From Pohlia nutans (taxonomy: Eukaryota; Streptophyta; Bryopsida; Bryales; Mniaceae), in NCBI GenBank assembly GCA_022496805.1, contig CM040085.1, positions 36,175,811 to 36,239,810 of the forward strand: a DNA stretch of 64,000 bases. The letters are read 5' to 3'. Made by a program: the position numbers and the translations under genes. Each line of letters opens with the position of its first letter. Position 1 is the first letter of the stretch. The notes beneath the pieces were generated by a model. The model saw nothing but the letters and a program-made list of their open reading frames with translations. It had not been told where the DNA came from and made no database searches. This document shows positions 10,961 to 24,330 of the stretch, in pieces.

Positions 10961-13937
10961 ATGGGAAACAAAATCACTCGTAAGTGCTCAACTATTGATG
11001 AAAGCTACACTCGTCCCCAAGGCTTGTATTCTCAATGCAATATTGATAAAAGAAAATTGCGACGCTTAATTCTTAATTCTAATCTTGCCCCTTGTTTTCC
11101 TGGTAAAGAAGAAACAAACGCAGATTTTGAAGAATGTCCAATTTGTTTCTTGGTGGGCAAAAATTCTATTTTAAAAAAATATATACACTATTATGTATTT
11201 TATTTAATATTTAATTTTTTTTCCAATAAAACAAGTATTTTTATTGCATACTTTTGCAGTATTATCCGAGCTTAAATCGATCAAAATGTTGTTCAAAAGG
11301 CGTGTGTACAGGTGGATGGTTTTTTCATTTTCTCAATTATTCTACTGTGATTGATATTGACATGCACACTTCTTTGATAAATTTTAGCTTAATTTAAACA
11401 AATTAAACCTATATATCTATTTATAAAATCTATAAAATCTTGTTTTAGGTCTAATTTAATATGATTTTATTTTTTCAGAATGTTTTCTACAAATGAAGCC
11501 ACCACGCTCAACTCAATCAACTCAGTGAGGAATATACTATTTTTATATTACTTAAATTACTGCATGATGTTTTTTTCCAATCAATTGTATGTTAAGTTGT
11601 TTTCTTTTTCACATCTGAATTTTTAATCTTATTGTTTATAACCTTGATATTTGATAGGTGCCCTTTTTGCAAATTTCACAATTATGTTGTTGAATATCGA
11701 GGTAGCAAGACAATCGAGGAAAAGGGCATGGAAGTCGTGGTACTAAGTATTTCCTTGCAACTTTGTTTTGTACTAAAATTTTATAAAAAAATCACACTGA
11801 TAAATTATAAAATTCAAAATTTGTATATTTGCAAATAAACCAAGAAATTGATGTTCAACTAAGAATAAATCTCTCAAACTTAAAGAAATTTGTAGTATTA
11901 ATACAAAATAATATGATTATGGTTTTAGGAAGAACAAAAGTTTATAGAAGCCAAGATACGAATGCAAAAACAAGAATTGTTGAATAATGAAGAAAGAGAA
12001 CGATACGTTAAACCAAAAGTTTACAAAGATGAATTCATGGGTAGACATTCAATAGAATTTTCCGACTTTCAATCCAATCAAACTTTAAATATTGAAATGC
12101 CACAACAGGTGAAGTTTACATTTAATGTTGAAAAACAGAAACGAAATCTATGTGAACCCATTCATTGTTATAATAAAGAATGGTTACGCAAGCCTTGTGG
12201 TCCATGCCTTAGTGACGAACCCTTGAACTTTAGCACATGTGGCCCCCACTGTGAATTGAATTGTTCCAAGTGTGTAATGACATTTTACAAAAGAAGAATT
12301 TATGATATGTTGGATGTCACCACCCCTCAATCAAAAGTGTTAAATGAAAATCAAATTAAACCTTTTGTAGGAAGGTGCCAATCAATTTGGGGTTACAACC
12401 AATTTCCATTGTCTCAAAGCTTTCCATTGCCAACCAACATGTCAGAGTATCATTATCGTTATACTAAAACACTTAAACCTAAAACCTTGGAACACCTTCC
12501 CCATGATGTATCATCACTTTCTCATGGCATGTTTGTATGTGAAGACCCCAAGATCCAAAATGGTAGTAATCTTAAACAAGTAAGATATAGAATTTACCTA
12601 AGTAATCACAAAATTGAATGCACAATTCTATAGTTTAAATGTGTCAAAATCATGGATCTCAAATGAATGAAGCTTATAAAGCACTGCATCATTAAGATCA
12701 TAGTTACAAAATATGAATGTTCATAAGAATCTCAATATTTTTGAAAATTGAAGTATTAATATATAATGTGAATTGAACAGGATTTTATGACATCAAGTAT
12801 GTTCAATAAATTTAATTCATTTGATGATATAGACTCATCATGGATTTGTAAGGAGTATGGAAGTGAAGGAAGTTTGGTCCCTACTCCCACCCTTCACCAA
12901 AATGAACAAACAACGATGTCTTTATCACCTACCAACCAAGTAGGCAAGAATATGGAACCTACAATGTTTTTGTATGAAGAAAGATCAACTCCAACCGATA
13001 GCATTTGGCAAAAACCTAGACAAAAGTATGGTTTATATAATTAAATTTTAATTAAGATGGTTTTCATTTTTTAGGAATTTTTACTCAAGTGCATCCATAA
13101 ATTATAAGTAATGAAAGCATATCTTTGAAAGTTTAATTTTTGTCACTATAAAGGATTTCATATTCATGATATTCATTATATTTCCATTGCATTTAGTTGA
13201 CATTAATTTTCATTGCATTGATTTGAACAGGAATGATGATTTTGATTTGGATTTGGAAGACATTATGGTGATGGAAGCAATTTGGCAATCCATTCAAGTA
13301 TGCACACTTTTTTTTAGCACTTAAAAAATTAGTTAATTTTTTTCAGTTAGATGTTTGTTATTTGAATGAAACATATATTACCAATTCACCCTACAACTCT
13401 ATGATTTTTAGGGATAAACATTGTTGTCATCTAATTTTTTACTAAAATTCTCAAAACACAATTTGGATTTAGGACCAAGGAACAAGCCAAAAGCACGACA
13501 CATACAACCTTCAACTCAACTCAAATCAACATATAGATTTGGATGGTGAATTTCAAATAAATAATGATTTACAAAAAAAATCTAAAACTCAATGTCAACT
13601 ATTTGATTCAAAAAGTAATGATCAACATCATTATCAAAATAATAGAAAAACAAGGGGATTAGCATGTGCTATTGCAACTTTAGCAGAGCAACAATTTGTT
13701 ATAAAAGAAACGACATTTGTGTCACATGAATTTAACAATGAAGCTTCCATATGTGAATTTGAACCAAAGAATGAAGTAGGAGAATTACACAATACGATGA
13801 ATGTAAACAATGATCCTATAATTTTGTTTAAAGATTTTCTTTGTAATGATTGTGACAAAAATGAATTATTAAGAGATAGTGATCCACATGCTATTGCAAT
13901 CAATGTACCAACCACATTTAAAAGCAAAGATTGTTAA
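10961..13937 (+). CDS. DA2/GW2-type RING E3 ubiquitin ligase, eight exons
   Basis: Exons: 10961-11152, 11260-11311, 11479-11524, 11658-11739, 11929-12579, 12781-13025, 13231-13297, 13473-13937. They join to 1800 bases, 599 residues, with no stop and all phases agreeing. Family role: cytosolic ubiquitin ligase limiting cell proliferation and organ or seed size (Arabidopsis DA2, which acts on the peptidase DA1; rice GW2). Visible: N-terminal MGNK, the YTRPQGLY block, and an eight-cysteine RING-like domain split over exons 1-4 (C59, C62, C74, C75, C80, C83, C98, C101). C59 matches the residue whose mutation inactivates Arabidopsis DA2. Then [12 protein letters not shown], a helical [16 protein letters not shown] segment, and the conserved acidic motif [14 protein letters not shown] at the exon 7 end. 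The middle (exons 5-6) and last exon are divergent and low-complexity, rich in Asn and Ser. Introns are short, 107-202 bases. Confidence 0.92.
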
Positions 13938-14371
13938 GGGACTTTAAGTAGTGAAACTAAATATAGTAAGTTTTTAATAAATAGTTGCCAAAATGATTTA
14001 CAACAAGTTGAGGATGGAACAAGTACCTCAACTCATAGTGCACGTTTAAATAGTGGCATATATGTGAAGTGTGCAAATTTTCTAGTAGTTAAAATAAATA
14101 GTGACACGTGTAATACAAACAAACACATAATGTCACCCAAAAGTTTTGAAGTTTGAAGAACCCATTATTTTGTCAATTCACAATGCCCATTGAAGAACTA
14201 TTGTACAAAATAACGATAATTTATAACCATTTTTGAAACAAATTGGATCTTTGAGTGATGAATAAGTATATTTTTTTCCTTTTACAATTGTTTTTACAAA
14301 TTATTATATCATAACTCAAAGTACTGATAAAGGGTTTCACAAATAAAAATAAAAAACAACAAACTAAACTA
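13938..14371. other. AT-rich DNA downstream of the DA2-like gene
   Basis: Contains the 3' UTR of the DA2-like gene and AT-rich sequence. No repeat or gene recognised. Confidence 0.4.
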
Positions 14372-15284
14372 TCGTAGTTTACTAGCAAGTTTGGCAGAAA
14401 ATAATTTTAAAAGCAGATGCCTAAATTTTATGGAAATTTTGGCATCTTTTGCCGATTACAATATAAATTATAATTCAAAATTGCCTAAAAAGTGAGAAAT
14501 TTTTACTTTCCATTAGGTTTTCACTTAGTTTGGAGGCATTTGTGAATTTCAATGGAGAGAAGGTGTTGTTCTTGTAATCAAGTTCATTTACATTAGTCCA
14601 CAAAGAATATGGGTTAAGAAGTAGCAAGACTCTAGGTGAGGCTTTTGAAATGTGTCCTACACAGATTTTTGGAGTCCAATTGATCATAGAAGATGAAGTT
14701 TTATAGAATTGAGTCTAACTAACAAAAGTTGAGAAATCAAGTCTTCTTCCACCTCCAACAAGTTTTGTGTCAAAATAAGTCTTTATGCAAAAGATATAGA
14801 CAAAACAACGCAACCGTGTAAAGGTCAAAAAATCAAAATGTGTTCCTAACAGTTTTTCGAAGCTCATTTGTGCATAGAAGATCAACTTTTTTGGAATTTT
14901 TTTGGTTTAAGAAAAGTTTAGAAATCAGGTAATCTTTCACCTCCAACAAATTTTATGTCATTTGAAAACTTTATGCAAAAACTATGCGTGTTATAAAAAT
15001 GAAGACTAACTAGGTGCTTCACCTCAAAGTTTACATATCCCACATGCATTGTTGGATACAACTCCACTCCACTTGTATAAAGCACAGAGCATTCTTGACT
15101 CTCTACTCAAATCAAACTTGCCAACCAATGAAAGAGAGTTGGACTTGACAACAAGCTGAATTTTAAAAAATTAAAGAGAAAACTACCGAAATTATTAATA
15201 TATTATTTTAAAGTGCCAAACCTATTTTTTGAGCTTTAATTAATTATTGTGCAGCAAGGTGCCAAACCTGCTAGTAAACTACAA
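14372..15284. mobile_element. 913-bp TA-flanked MITE
   Basis: Ends TCGTAGTTTACTAGCAAGTT and its inverted partner (reading AACCTGCTAGTAAACTACAA) pair over about 25 bp with two mismatches, and TA flanks each side (14370-14371, 15285-15286). Inside, a block of about 130 bp near 14680-14810 recurs imperfectly at 14870-15000. Non-coding. Confidence 0.7.
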
Positions 15285-15736
15285 TAATACGCTCTAAACA
15301 TTTGAATTCCATTTGAATTCCATTTAAGTTTGAAAATGTGAACATACAATCAATTTTTTTTTTAAATTGTGATTATTTGAATAATTTGGCTTTGAATTTC
15401 ATGATCAAGATGCCTAGTGTTCCCTTTGTCCCGCTAATGATCATGCTATCGACTTAAATTTTGTCCCAAAATAAAACCTGGATTTCCAGTCTTACGTAGT
15501 TCTAATTATATCACACAATTAGTGACACGCTTCTAATTAAAATCACAGCAGGTGGATGGCAACACATGTGAATTTCCCATCGTACATTGCGATGAAATTT
15601 GTTAGAAAAGAAAGTGTTGGTGTACCAACGATTTTTTTAAGTCCTCAAATTTTGGATAAGTGCACAAAACTTCAATCACATTAGTCAGTGTTTGTTAAGG
15701 TACTAGTAGAACTCTCTTTCATCTTCTTATTAACTA

Positions 15737-15846
15737 CTCCCTCTATTATATTGTCCCGCTAAAAGACCTAATTTCCTAATCCATGCTAACATCGCTTAAT
15801 TCATGGATTTCAGCGATATCATGGTCTTTTAGTGAACCTAAGGGAA
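15737..15846. mobile_element. Stowaway-like MITE
   Basis: Left end CTCCCTCTATTATATTGTCC; right end carries GGTCTTTTAGTG and AGGGAAT, the imperfect inverse. TA flanks both ends. About 110 bp. Confidence 0.55.
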
Positions 15847-15889
15847 TATATAGTATTTGGACTTATCGTTTGGACAACGTAAGTCCCTC

Positions 15890-17126
15890 TTAACCCCTAA
15901 AGGACCAAGTGTCCTAACTAGGACATTTAGAGAATCGGGTAGGTTCTGATGAAAACATTTTTAATCGAATTTTGAAGGAAATTTAATAGTAGACTCCCCA
16001 ATGTGCCACGAAAATGGGGGTTCTTTTTTTTTTTGAATTCCGACACTGTATGTGAAAGTTATGAGGGGAAATGTGTTTTTTTTGGGAGAAAGGACAGCGG
16101 GGCAGTAGAGAAATAGTTGAATTTTAAGGGGGGGCAACAAGATGGGCGGCGTGTGGAAAATGGGGTGGACTGTGGGGGACAGAAGACCACCTCATTTTCC
16201 AAACTCAATAAAAAAATTAAAAATAATATTTTTAAATTTAAAAATAATTTTTTTATAAATAAAATTTATTATTTTAAACTGAAAATTATTATTTTAAATT
16301 AAATTTTACTTTTCAAAATTAAAATTTATTATTTTAAACTAAAAGTTCAAATTTATAATTAAAAATTTTATTTAAAAATTAAAAAAATTAAATCATTTTT
16401 AAAAATAAAAAATAAAAAATAAAAAATGTCCAATGAGGGACTGCCACGTGGCAGCACACCTTGAGAGTTAGTGGGGTCATGAACATTGGAATGGGTTGGC
16501 ACTTCAATTCCCTTCCTCCACCCTTTATTTCCCCCCTAACCCCCAAAATTTTTAGAAAATGTGCTACATGTCTTCTAAAACTTGGAGATTTTTTTTTTTT
16601 TCAAATTTTTTTTCGCCATTCTATAGAGGGTGGAATGTACTTGTGTTTCACCGCTCGGATTCGTATTATAAATAAAGAAAGTCGAAAATATTGCAATTCC
16701 AAAAACATGTAGTCTTTGCTGAACTTTTAAACCCTCAACAAGTGCAAGGTGTTCTTCAACATCCTAAACATCTCCAAACGCAACGAAAATTGGTACACAA
16801 CTAAGTAACATCATATAGAATGTGAAAGTGAAGTGCGACAGGTTTTGGTAGTGAGGTTTTTTTGATGTAGCCATGGTCAAACGCATCTGAAATTTTCGGG
16901 CATGTGTTTTTTTGGGGTGTTTTTTTCCATCAAACGCAATTATCTTGCAATCCGTGCGGTCAAAATCAACGAAATTTGTTGTGTATGTTTTTCAAATAGT
17001 TCAGGACAAGATCTTATGGTTAGAAGGTAAAAAATAACATTTTTTTGGATTTTTTGCATGGGGGAGTAAAAATGGCAGCATTGGAGTGTTTTTGGAGGAA
17101 AAACACTCCGGTCCTTTAGGGGTTAA
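15890..17126. mobile_element. 1.24-kb non-autonomous element with TTAACCCCTAAAGGACC ends
   Basis: TTAACCCCTAAAGGACC at 15890-15906 is exactly inverted by GGTCCTTTAGGGGTTAA at 17110-17126. The interior is non-coding and has an extremely AT-rich stretch at 16200-16430 and the palindrome CTGCCACGTGGCAG (contains a G-box CACGTG) at 16441. A related, shorter element is at 56670-57217. Confidence 0.7.
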
Positions 17127-17879
17127 AGTTTGAATTTTTTGAGTGGCATATTTTTATCATAATTTTTATTTACAACACTGTTAAATCATGAAGGTAAGAT
17201 CACATTAACGCTTACACTTACTTGTGTACCTTTATTGTCTATATGTTCAATCTTCACTTGATAAAAATGAGTTATGATTTCTCATGCAATCTCTATTTAT
17301 ACTTGAGTCACTGTTCATTTTTTATCTTCCTTACTAGTGTACAATTGCTGAGTTTAAATTTAAGTTTATATTCAAAATAAAAGAATCTTCAAATTTTACT
17401 TGATATTGTTCAAAATAATCTGTTAAAGGTTAATTAAAATGCAAATTTTTATTTTGTTGGATATTACTACAAATTTTGTAAAAACAAAATATTGAAAAAC
17501 ATCTTTTTAGTTTTTAAACGTATAAATATTAATAGTCGTGAATCTAAATTTAAATGTTGTCTTTTATTGCCAAATATTTCATTGAATCAACATTTCAAGA
17601 TTCAACAAATTTTAAAAATCTACTATAAATCAACCCGTAAATCAATTGTAGCAGTTGTAGAAATCTCATGAAATGTGACTTGTCTTTAATGACTAAATTC
17701 TAGTTATGACTTGTCCATAGTGACTAAAATTGTGATTTTCAATTTCTATAGTAAGACAAGTCACAACTAACATTTAGTCATTACTATTTGTGTACGCATA
17801 TTATTTATCCATATGCCAAATCTCTAGATAATCAAATATAAACGACAAGCTCTCAAAAAGTCTTTGTCATTATTAATTA

Positions 17880-18085
17880 CGGGTAACAATAATTTAGTAT
17901 TCTCAAAGTAATTGTGGTATTAGAACAAAAGTGTGAGTCATAGTAATTGAGAGTATTTGAGAACTCTTACCATAATGTACATTTGAAATGTATATACTGA
18001 AATTATTGTAAAGATTGGTATAAAGTCTCACACTAATTCAGTGACTCACAGTAATGGCAATAATTGGTGTAGCTAGTGTATAAAT
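17880..18085. repeat. Dispersed repeat, copy 1
   Basis: Matches 58165-58365 over about 200 bases, sharing for example GTGGTATTAGAACAAAA and ATAATGTACATTTGA. Non-coding. The segment just before it (17655-17790) faintly resembles the CACTA-type miniature at 47696. Confidence 0.6.
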
Positions 18086-18180
18086 GTTGGTATTAGATTG
18101 AATGAACCTTAAAAATTTGCCTATTATTGTGATTTAAATTTTGTCTTCAAAGTGTTTAACCCTTAACCCTTTGACGCGCA

Positions 18181-19173
18181 TGTGAATCAAAGATTCGCTC
18201 TTTGAGTCACAACAGGTTCTTTAGTGTGAATGGTAGACATGTAGGGTTACTTTGCAAGTTATTTCTAGTCTTTTCTAATGATAATTTTATGACATGTTCT
18301 TTCCTAACCTTCCAAGCAATGGATACCTTAGTTGTTTTTTATAATTCTAATTTTTTTCACATAATGTAAAAGTATGCCTCCTAATGTTTTCAAAAAGCCA
18401 AAATACGATGAAATTGGATTTACTATGCAAAAGATATGGATAAACAAAGTTTTGGATGATTTTTAAGTCCAATTCAACATTTTTATTTTTATCCCTGGAT
18501 TTTAACATACAAATTTTTGCTATGTAAATTAATCTAGAAAACAAACTTCACTACGCTCTTTTACTTTTCATGCGAATTCCAAAAATATAAAATTTGCTCA
18601 ATTTGGATGTACGGTTGAAAAGTTATGGGTGGATGAACTTACCATGGCGGCGGATGAATCTGCGGTGAATGAAATTGCGGTAGATGAAACTGCGGCGGAT
18701 GAAACTGTGGCGGATGAACCTACAGCGGATGAAACTGCGAGCATTTTTTGGGGTTTTTCTTTAAAGTTTATTTTCACACTAATTTGTCTAATTAAGCCTT
18801 CTAATCAATTAACATAACAATTTTTAAGGGAAAAAAAAACATCTATAGAGTAGTAAGATATTAAATTATTTGCGCTAATTGGAAAAAATCAAGAGGAAAT
18901 TAAACACTAATTTCTTCATAAAGGATGTAAAACATTAAAACAAGAATTTAAACTAAAATTTAAAGGAAAAAAAGAAGAGTGAATTAAAAGAAAGGTGCAT
19001 TGTATATATTTAAACGTGTATACATAATTGAGAGCTTGTATCATTGCAAAGTACTATCGTGATCTAAATGTCGTGATTTTTAAAGAAAATGAATCTCCTT
19101 ATATGCTAAAATCCAAGTTTTTACGCCACCTACTAATTGTAAAAATTAATCTAACTAATTTAATTTATTTCTA
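18181..19173 (-). repeat. Gypsy 3' LTR, outer part (split by copia)
   Basis: Matches 35244-36221 base for base except scattered changes and small indels. It contains a short tandem run built on GCGGATGAAACT (about 18645-18740), also present in the other LTR. It continues at 24588 beyond the copia insertion. Confidence 0.85.
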
Positions 19174-19430
19174 TTGAAGGTAAGAGATGAGAGCACAAGG
19201 CACACACACACACACAAGGAATGCGTAGAAAGAGATGATCTTTACTCAAAGGCCTTCCACCTTAAGTAGTGTACACTAGAGGGTCACCATGGACAAACCA
19301 TATGGGATAACTCATCACAAGGACACTCTAGAGATCAGCCCATGCTTAACCCCTCTTCCCACACACCATTATTTAGCACCCGAACCTCTTTGGCTCCTAG
19401 CAATACTACCGTACATCAATTACCTCAATA
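19174..19430 (-). repeat. Copia 3' LTR
   Basis: Plus-strand left copy. It differs from the other LTR by a longer CA run and about three substitutions. Confidence 0.92.
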
Positions 19431-19480
19431 CTCCCACTTTGCGTAGAGCCAAAACCTCTAAGTCCAAATGCTATTACTAA

Positions 19481-22400
19481 TCATTGGTGTCGGTCTCTAC
19501 AAAGACCCTTTGTGAGCACATCCGCCACCATGTGCTCCGTTGGACAATACTCCAACCGTATAACTCTCAATTCCAACTTCTCCCGAATGAAGTGGTATTG
19601 CACATCAATGTGCTTCGTGCGTGAATGATGTGTAGGGTTCTTTGCAAGTGAAATGCACCCTTGGTTGTCACACATGATCGTTGTAGCCACACCTTGTGTG
19701 CAACCCACATCCACCATTAGTTGCCTCAACCAAATGGCCTCCTTCGTGGCATGGCTCGTAGCCATGTACTCGGCCTCCACCGTTGATGTCGCCGTGGTTT
19801 GTTGCCGCTTGCTATTCCACGATACCGCTCCCGATCCGACCTTGAACATGTAGCCCGTTGTCGATCTTCCATTGCTCGTGTCTCCCGCGTAGTCCGCGTC
19901 GCAATAGCCGCTCAACACAATGTCTTTGCCGCCAAGACACAACTTGACATCGCTTGTGCCGTTCAAGTAGCGCATGATCCTCTTGACCACCATCCAATGC
20001 ATTGAGCCCGGTCTCGCCATGTGTTGACTCACCACGCTAATTGGATACGCGAGGTCGGACCGTGTCGCAATCATCGCATACATCAACGACCCCACCGCTT
20101 GCTTGTATGGCACCTCCGCCATGGATTTGGCCTCCGCCGCATACTCCTCCTCCGAAAGCTTGACGAGCTTGGAGTTTGCATCCAATGGTGTTGCCACGGG
20201 CTTACAATCCTCCATCCCGAATCTTTTGAGCACGTCCATCACATACTTGCCTTGACTCATGGTGATAGTGAGTGTAGCCCTATCTCGCACAAACTCAACA
20301 CCAAGACAAAAGTGCAATTCTCCAAGATCACTCATCTCGTACTCTCTCTCAAGCATGCCTTTTAATGCATTCATTGAACTCATGAGGCTTGCAAGAATGA
20401 TCAAATCATCAACATATATGATCACAATCACCACATGTTGTCCCTCTTGCATGAAGTAGAGACTATGATCCGCAATGCTCCTAGTAAACCCGTGTGCAAG
20501 CAAGAACGTGTCAATCTTTTGGTACCACGCTCTTGGAGATTGTTTCAACCCATACAATGATTTTTGCAACTTACAAACAAGGTGCTCATTACCTTGTTGC
20601 ACAAAGCCCTCGGGTTGCACCATATAGATGTCCTCCTCCAAATCGCCATTCAAAAATGCGGTTTTCACATCCATTTGATGCATTTCCAAGTCCATGGCCG
20701 CTCCAATCGCAAGAATGCATCGAATGGTGGTGAACTTGGCCACAGGAGCAAACGTCTCGTGAAAGTCTACCCCTTGCACTTGCGCGAACCCCTTGGCTAC
20801 TAGTCTTGCCTTGTGACGCACCACATTACCCGAAACATCCCTCTTTGTCCGAAACACCCATTTGCAACCAATGGGGTTGCGATCCTTTAGATTGGGAGTT
20901 AATCGCCACGTATCATTAGCAATTAGAGAGTCGTACTCCTCTTGCATGGCGCGCTCCCATTTGACCGCATCCTCACCTTGCATGGCTTCACGAATGGTCA
21001 ATGGACCATCCGATAATGCCACATTCGTATGCTCGTCATCCTCTTGAGGGAAGATGTGATTCTTCCACCATTCTCCAGGTGGCTTGCGCAATCTTTCGGG
21101 GTACCGTCGCTCGCTTGAAGAAATTTGCTCCTCTTGCGCGTCCTTTGCGCTATTCTTGGCCTATGAGCTCGATGGCGCTTGAACAACCTCCGTGTCACCA
21201 TCTTCGTCATCACCGTCCTCATCACCTACATCAACAACACTAGGAGACTTGGAGGGTGTGTCCACCAACACGTCTCCACTACTCCCACTTGGACCAACCT
21301 CCAAAGGAGCCTCCATCGTAGACTCCTCACAAAACGTCACATCACGTGACCGAATGATCTTCCTCGTGTCCACCGACATGAGTCTATACGCCTTGGTACC
21401 TTCACAATACCCAAGAAACACACACTTTAAGGCCTTAGTCTCGAGTTTAGTCCTCCGTTCGTCGGGAACCTTTGCGTATGCAATGCATCCGAAGATGCGC
21501 ATGTGTGCAACACATGGTTGCCTCCCACTCCACGCTTGCTCCGGTGTCATGCCTTCAACCGCGCTTGTTGGACACCGATTGCGAGTGTACACCGTATTCA
21601 CCACCGCTTCCGCCCAAAGGTCCAACTTCAAATTTTGAGCGTGCAACATGCTCCTCGCCATCTCTACAATGGTGCGATTTGCGCGCTCCGCAACTCCATT
21701 TTGTTGAGGCGTGTACGGGGCCGAAGTTTGGCGTGCGATGCCTTCTTTCTTCAATAGCTCGTCAAACTTCTTGGACATGTACTCGCCGCCATTGTCCGAT
21801 CGAAACACCTTGATCTTCATCTCGGATTGGTTCTCCACCAATGTCTTGAACTCCTTGAACTTGTCGAAGCACTCACTCTTGGCCTTGATTGGGTAGAGCC
21901 AAATCTTCCTTGAAAAGTCATTGATGAAGGTCACAAAGTACTTGCAACCTCCTATCGACGTGGTCTTCATTGGGCCACACACATCCGAATGCACGATCTC
22001 CAAAACCTTCGTGGCCCGAGTCGCCGCTTCACCCGCAAATGGCAACCGTTGTTGCTTGCCTTCAATGCAACCTTCACAAGTGAATGAAGAAGCATCCACT
22101 TTCAATTGATGAAGGTCCATGCTACTTACCATGCCGCGTAGTGTCTTCACACTCTTGATGTTCAAATGGCCGAGTCGACGATGCCACAACGCCAACTTGT
22201 CGTCCTTCAAGTTTGAATGCGCCAACGCCGCCGATTCTTTGGAATGCACCTTCGAGAAGTTGATGTGGTACAAGCCCTCGTGTTCTTCAATGATGGCCAC
22301 CTCATCTCGACTCGGTGACAACACATAACACCCCTTATCACTAAACTCAACCCTCAAGTGCTTTGCCACTAATTGCCGCACCGATAGTAAATTTGCCGTT

Positions 22401-23500
22401 AATTTGGGAACGTGGAGGACATTTTGGATAGTGATTGTCTTCACACGACCCCTCACCTTGGTGTCTACAAGAAGTTGGCCTTTGCCAATAGCCTCAAGCA
22501 CCGTATCATCTCCCAAAATCACCCTCTTTGGGTTAATGAGAGCATACGAATGAAAACAAGTTTTATGCGGTGACATGTGGCTTGTAGCCCCCGAATCAAC
22601 AATCCAATCACTCGTACTACCATTGCACGATATATTGCTTGCCATCATTGCATACTCGTCTTTGCCATCACTCATGCTTGCATCCCAAGAGACATACCGC
22701 GTAGTAAACGCATACTCATCATCATCATCATGAGTTTTAGTGTTGTTTGCACTCTCCCCCTTCTCATCCCTCTTGCGTTTGTAACAAAACTTGGCAATGT
22801 GGCCCTTCTTACCGCAATAGAAGCACGCCTTATCGCTAGAGCTCCCACCGCCTCCATTCTTGAATTGCTTTGCGCATTCCATGAGAGCCGCACTATCTCC
22901 ACGAGACTCATTCTCCTTTCGCCGCGAGAGCTCGTGCAACAACCACGAGGTCACATAGTCCAATGTAAGCTCCGAAATGGGCCTTGACTCCATGGCCACG
23001 ATGAGATACTCGTACAAGGGTGGTAGGCTTTCCAAAAGGGTCATCACAACATCCCCATCGAAAATGGTCACGTCCGCACCGTTGAGTTAATCCGCGAGTG
23101 CCTTGACTTTGTTGATGTGCGCCAACATGTCGTCTTCTTCCTCTATCTTGATGGTGAAGAACTTGCGCCGCAAATACAATATGTTGGCCAAACTCTTTGC
23201 TTCGTGAATGTTGCAAAGCTTGGCCCATGCCTCGCGAGGTGTCTTGCACGAACGAATGTGCGCGAGTTGGGAATCCGAAAGATTGAGAGCCAAGATGGCA
23301 AATGCCTTCTTCTCGCGCCTCAAATATGCTTGCATCACGCCCGGGTCGGTAGTAGATTGAGGGGGCTCCTCACTACCATCGACAATGTCCCACAACTCCT
23401 TCTCCGCCATGACCATCTCCATTTTGAACTTCCACAAGTGGAAATTCACGCCATCGAACTTGTCCACCACTTTGGGACCCTCACCCTCATAAGATGCCAT
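19481..23500 (-). pseudogene. Copia gag-pol polyprotein, two in-frame stops
   Basis: A single frame of 1340 codons from ATG at 23500 to the stop at 19481, interrupted by TAA at 23089-23087 and TAG at 21163-21161; no frameshift is seen. Order is copia-type: gag with zinc knuckle CFYCGKKGHIAKFC, aspartic protease DSGATSHM, integrase HHCC zinc region (LWHRRLGHL to CEGCIEGK) with catalytic D in VHSDVCGP, D in FRSDNGGEY and E in NGVAERANRT, then reverse transcriptase with YVDD, then RNase H with DADYAGD and VEAEYMA. All catalytic residues I looked for are present. The first stop falls in gag, upstream of the zinc knuckle; the second lies between integrase and RT. Either this copy is freshly dead or depends on readthrough; the first is more likely. 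Confidence 0.93.
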
Positions 23501-24330
23501 GATCCTTACTCACAAATGCCTCCTCACTCAATTAAACCCTCAAACTCAATAACCACACTCGTTTTTTATGATTTTTTTGATAGAAAGTAGCACCTTTGTG
23601 CTTCCGATGCCTCTAGTTCAACCCTAAACAACAAATCAACACCTTTGTGCTCCACACACACCTTCCAACACTCAAATGCGAAGGTAGCTCACCCAAATTG
23701 CAAAGATGTTAACCAAATCACCTCAAATCACTCAATGGAGCTCCCACTACTCCGATTGACCCAAATCAACACCTTAGTGTTCCCAATCACTCAATGCACG
23801 TAATCAACACCTTTGTGTCCCTCAATAGCACTATATCAATGCTCATGGACTCACATAAGCCCCTTGAAACCCTAAATGCATTGAAATTGCTCAAAACCGC
23901 ACCTTTGTGCGCCCAAGTGCATAAAGTAACCCCAAATGAAAATTTGAGCACTCCAAGGCTATGAAACACATGCAACACCTCAATGCAAGTGTCCAATCAC
24001 TTAGATCAGACCATAGACCCTCCCTTAGAGCCTCAACACCTCACAAATCACTTGTATGACCACAAGTGCATCAAATTGAACGAAACGACGTTCCACTTAC
24101 AAAAGAGGCTTGGAATGAAAAACTTGGAAATCCAAAGGAAGAGATCGACCAAGAAGAGTGCTCCCACGTGTAACTTCAGCCCGTGCACACCTCCAAGAGA
24201 GACGACTCCTCCAAAACGCTCCAAAATGCTCCCAAAAGCTCCAAATCAACCCCTTCCGCAACGACCTCGAACTAATTGCCTCAATGCAATCAAAGACTCA
24301 TGCAACACACATGAGTGGGCCCATAACCTA
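23501..24330 (-). other. Copia 5' leader with repeated compensated hairpins
   Basis: The 830-base leader between 5' LTR and gag ATG has five copies of a short stem-loop with the same 4-base loop, at 23898-23911, 23806-23819, 23768-23781, 23638-23651 and 23589-23602. On the plus strand the stems are CGCAC/GTGCG, ACAC/GTGT, AACAC/GTGTT, CAC/GTG only, and AGCAC/GTGCT. The outer pairs change together in at least three. Function is unknown; a packaging, dimerisation or translation signal is possible. Confidence 0.7.

Noticed and set aside
18629..18817. ADETAADETVADE repeat frame
   Set aside because: A short tandem repeat in the gypsy LTR, also present in the other LTR, where spacing differs.
19653..23590. 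Many plus-strand frames of 60-157 codons across the copia element
   Set aside because: Antisense shadows of the minus-strand polyprotein.
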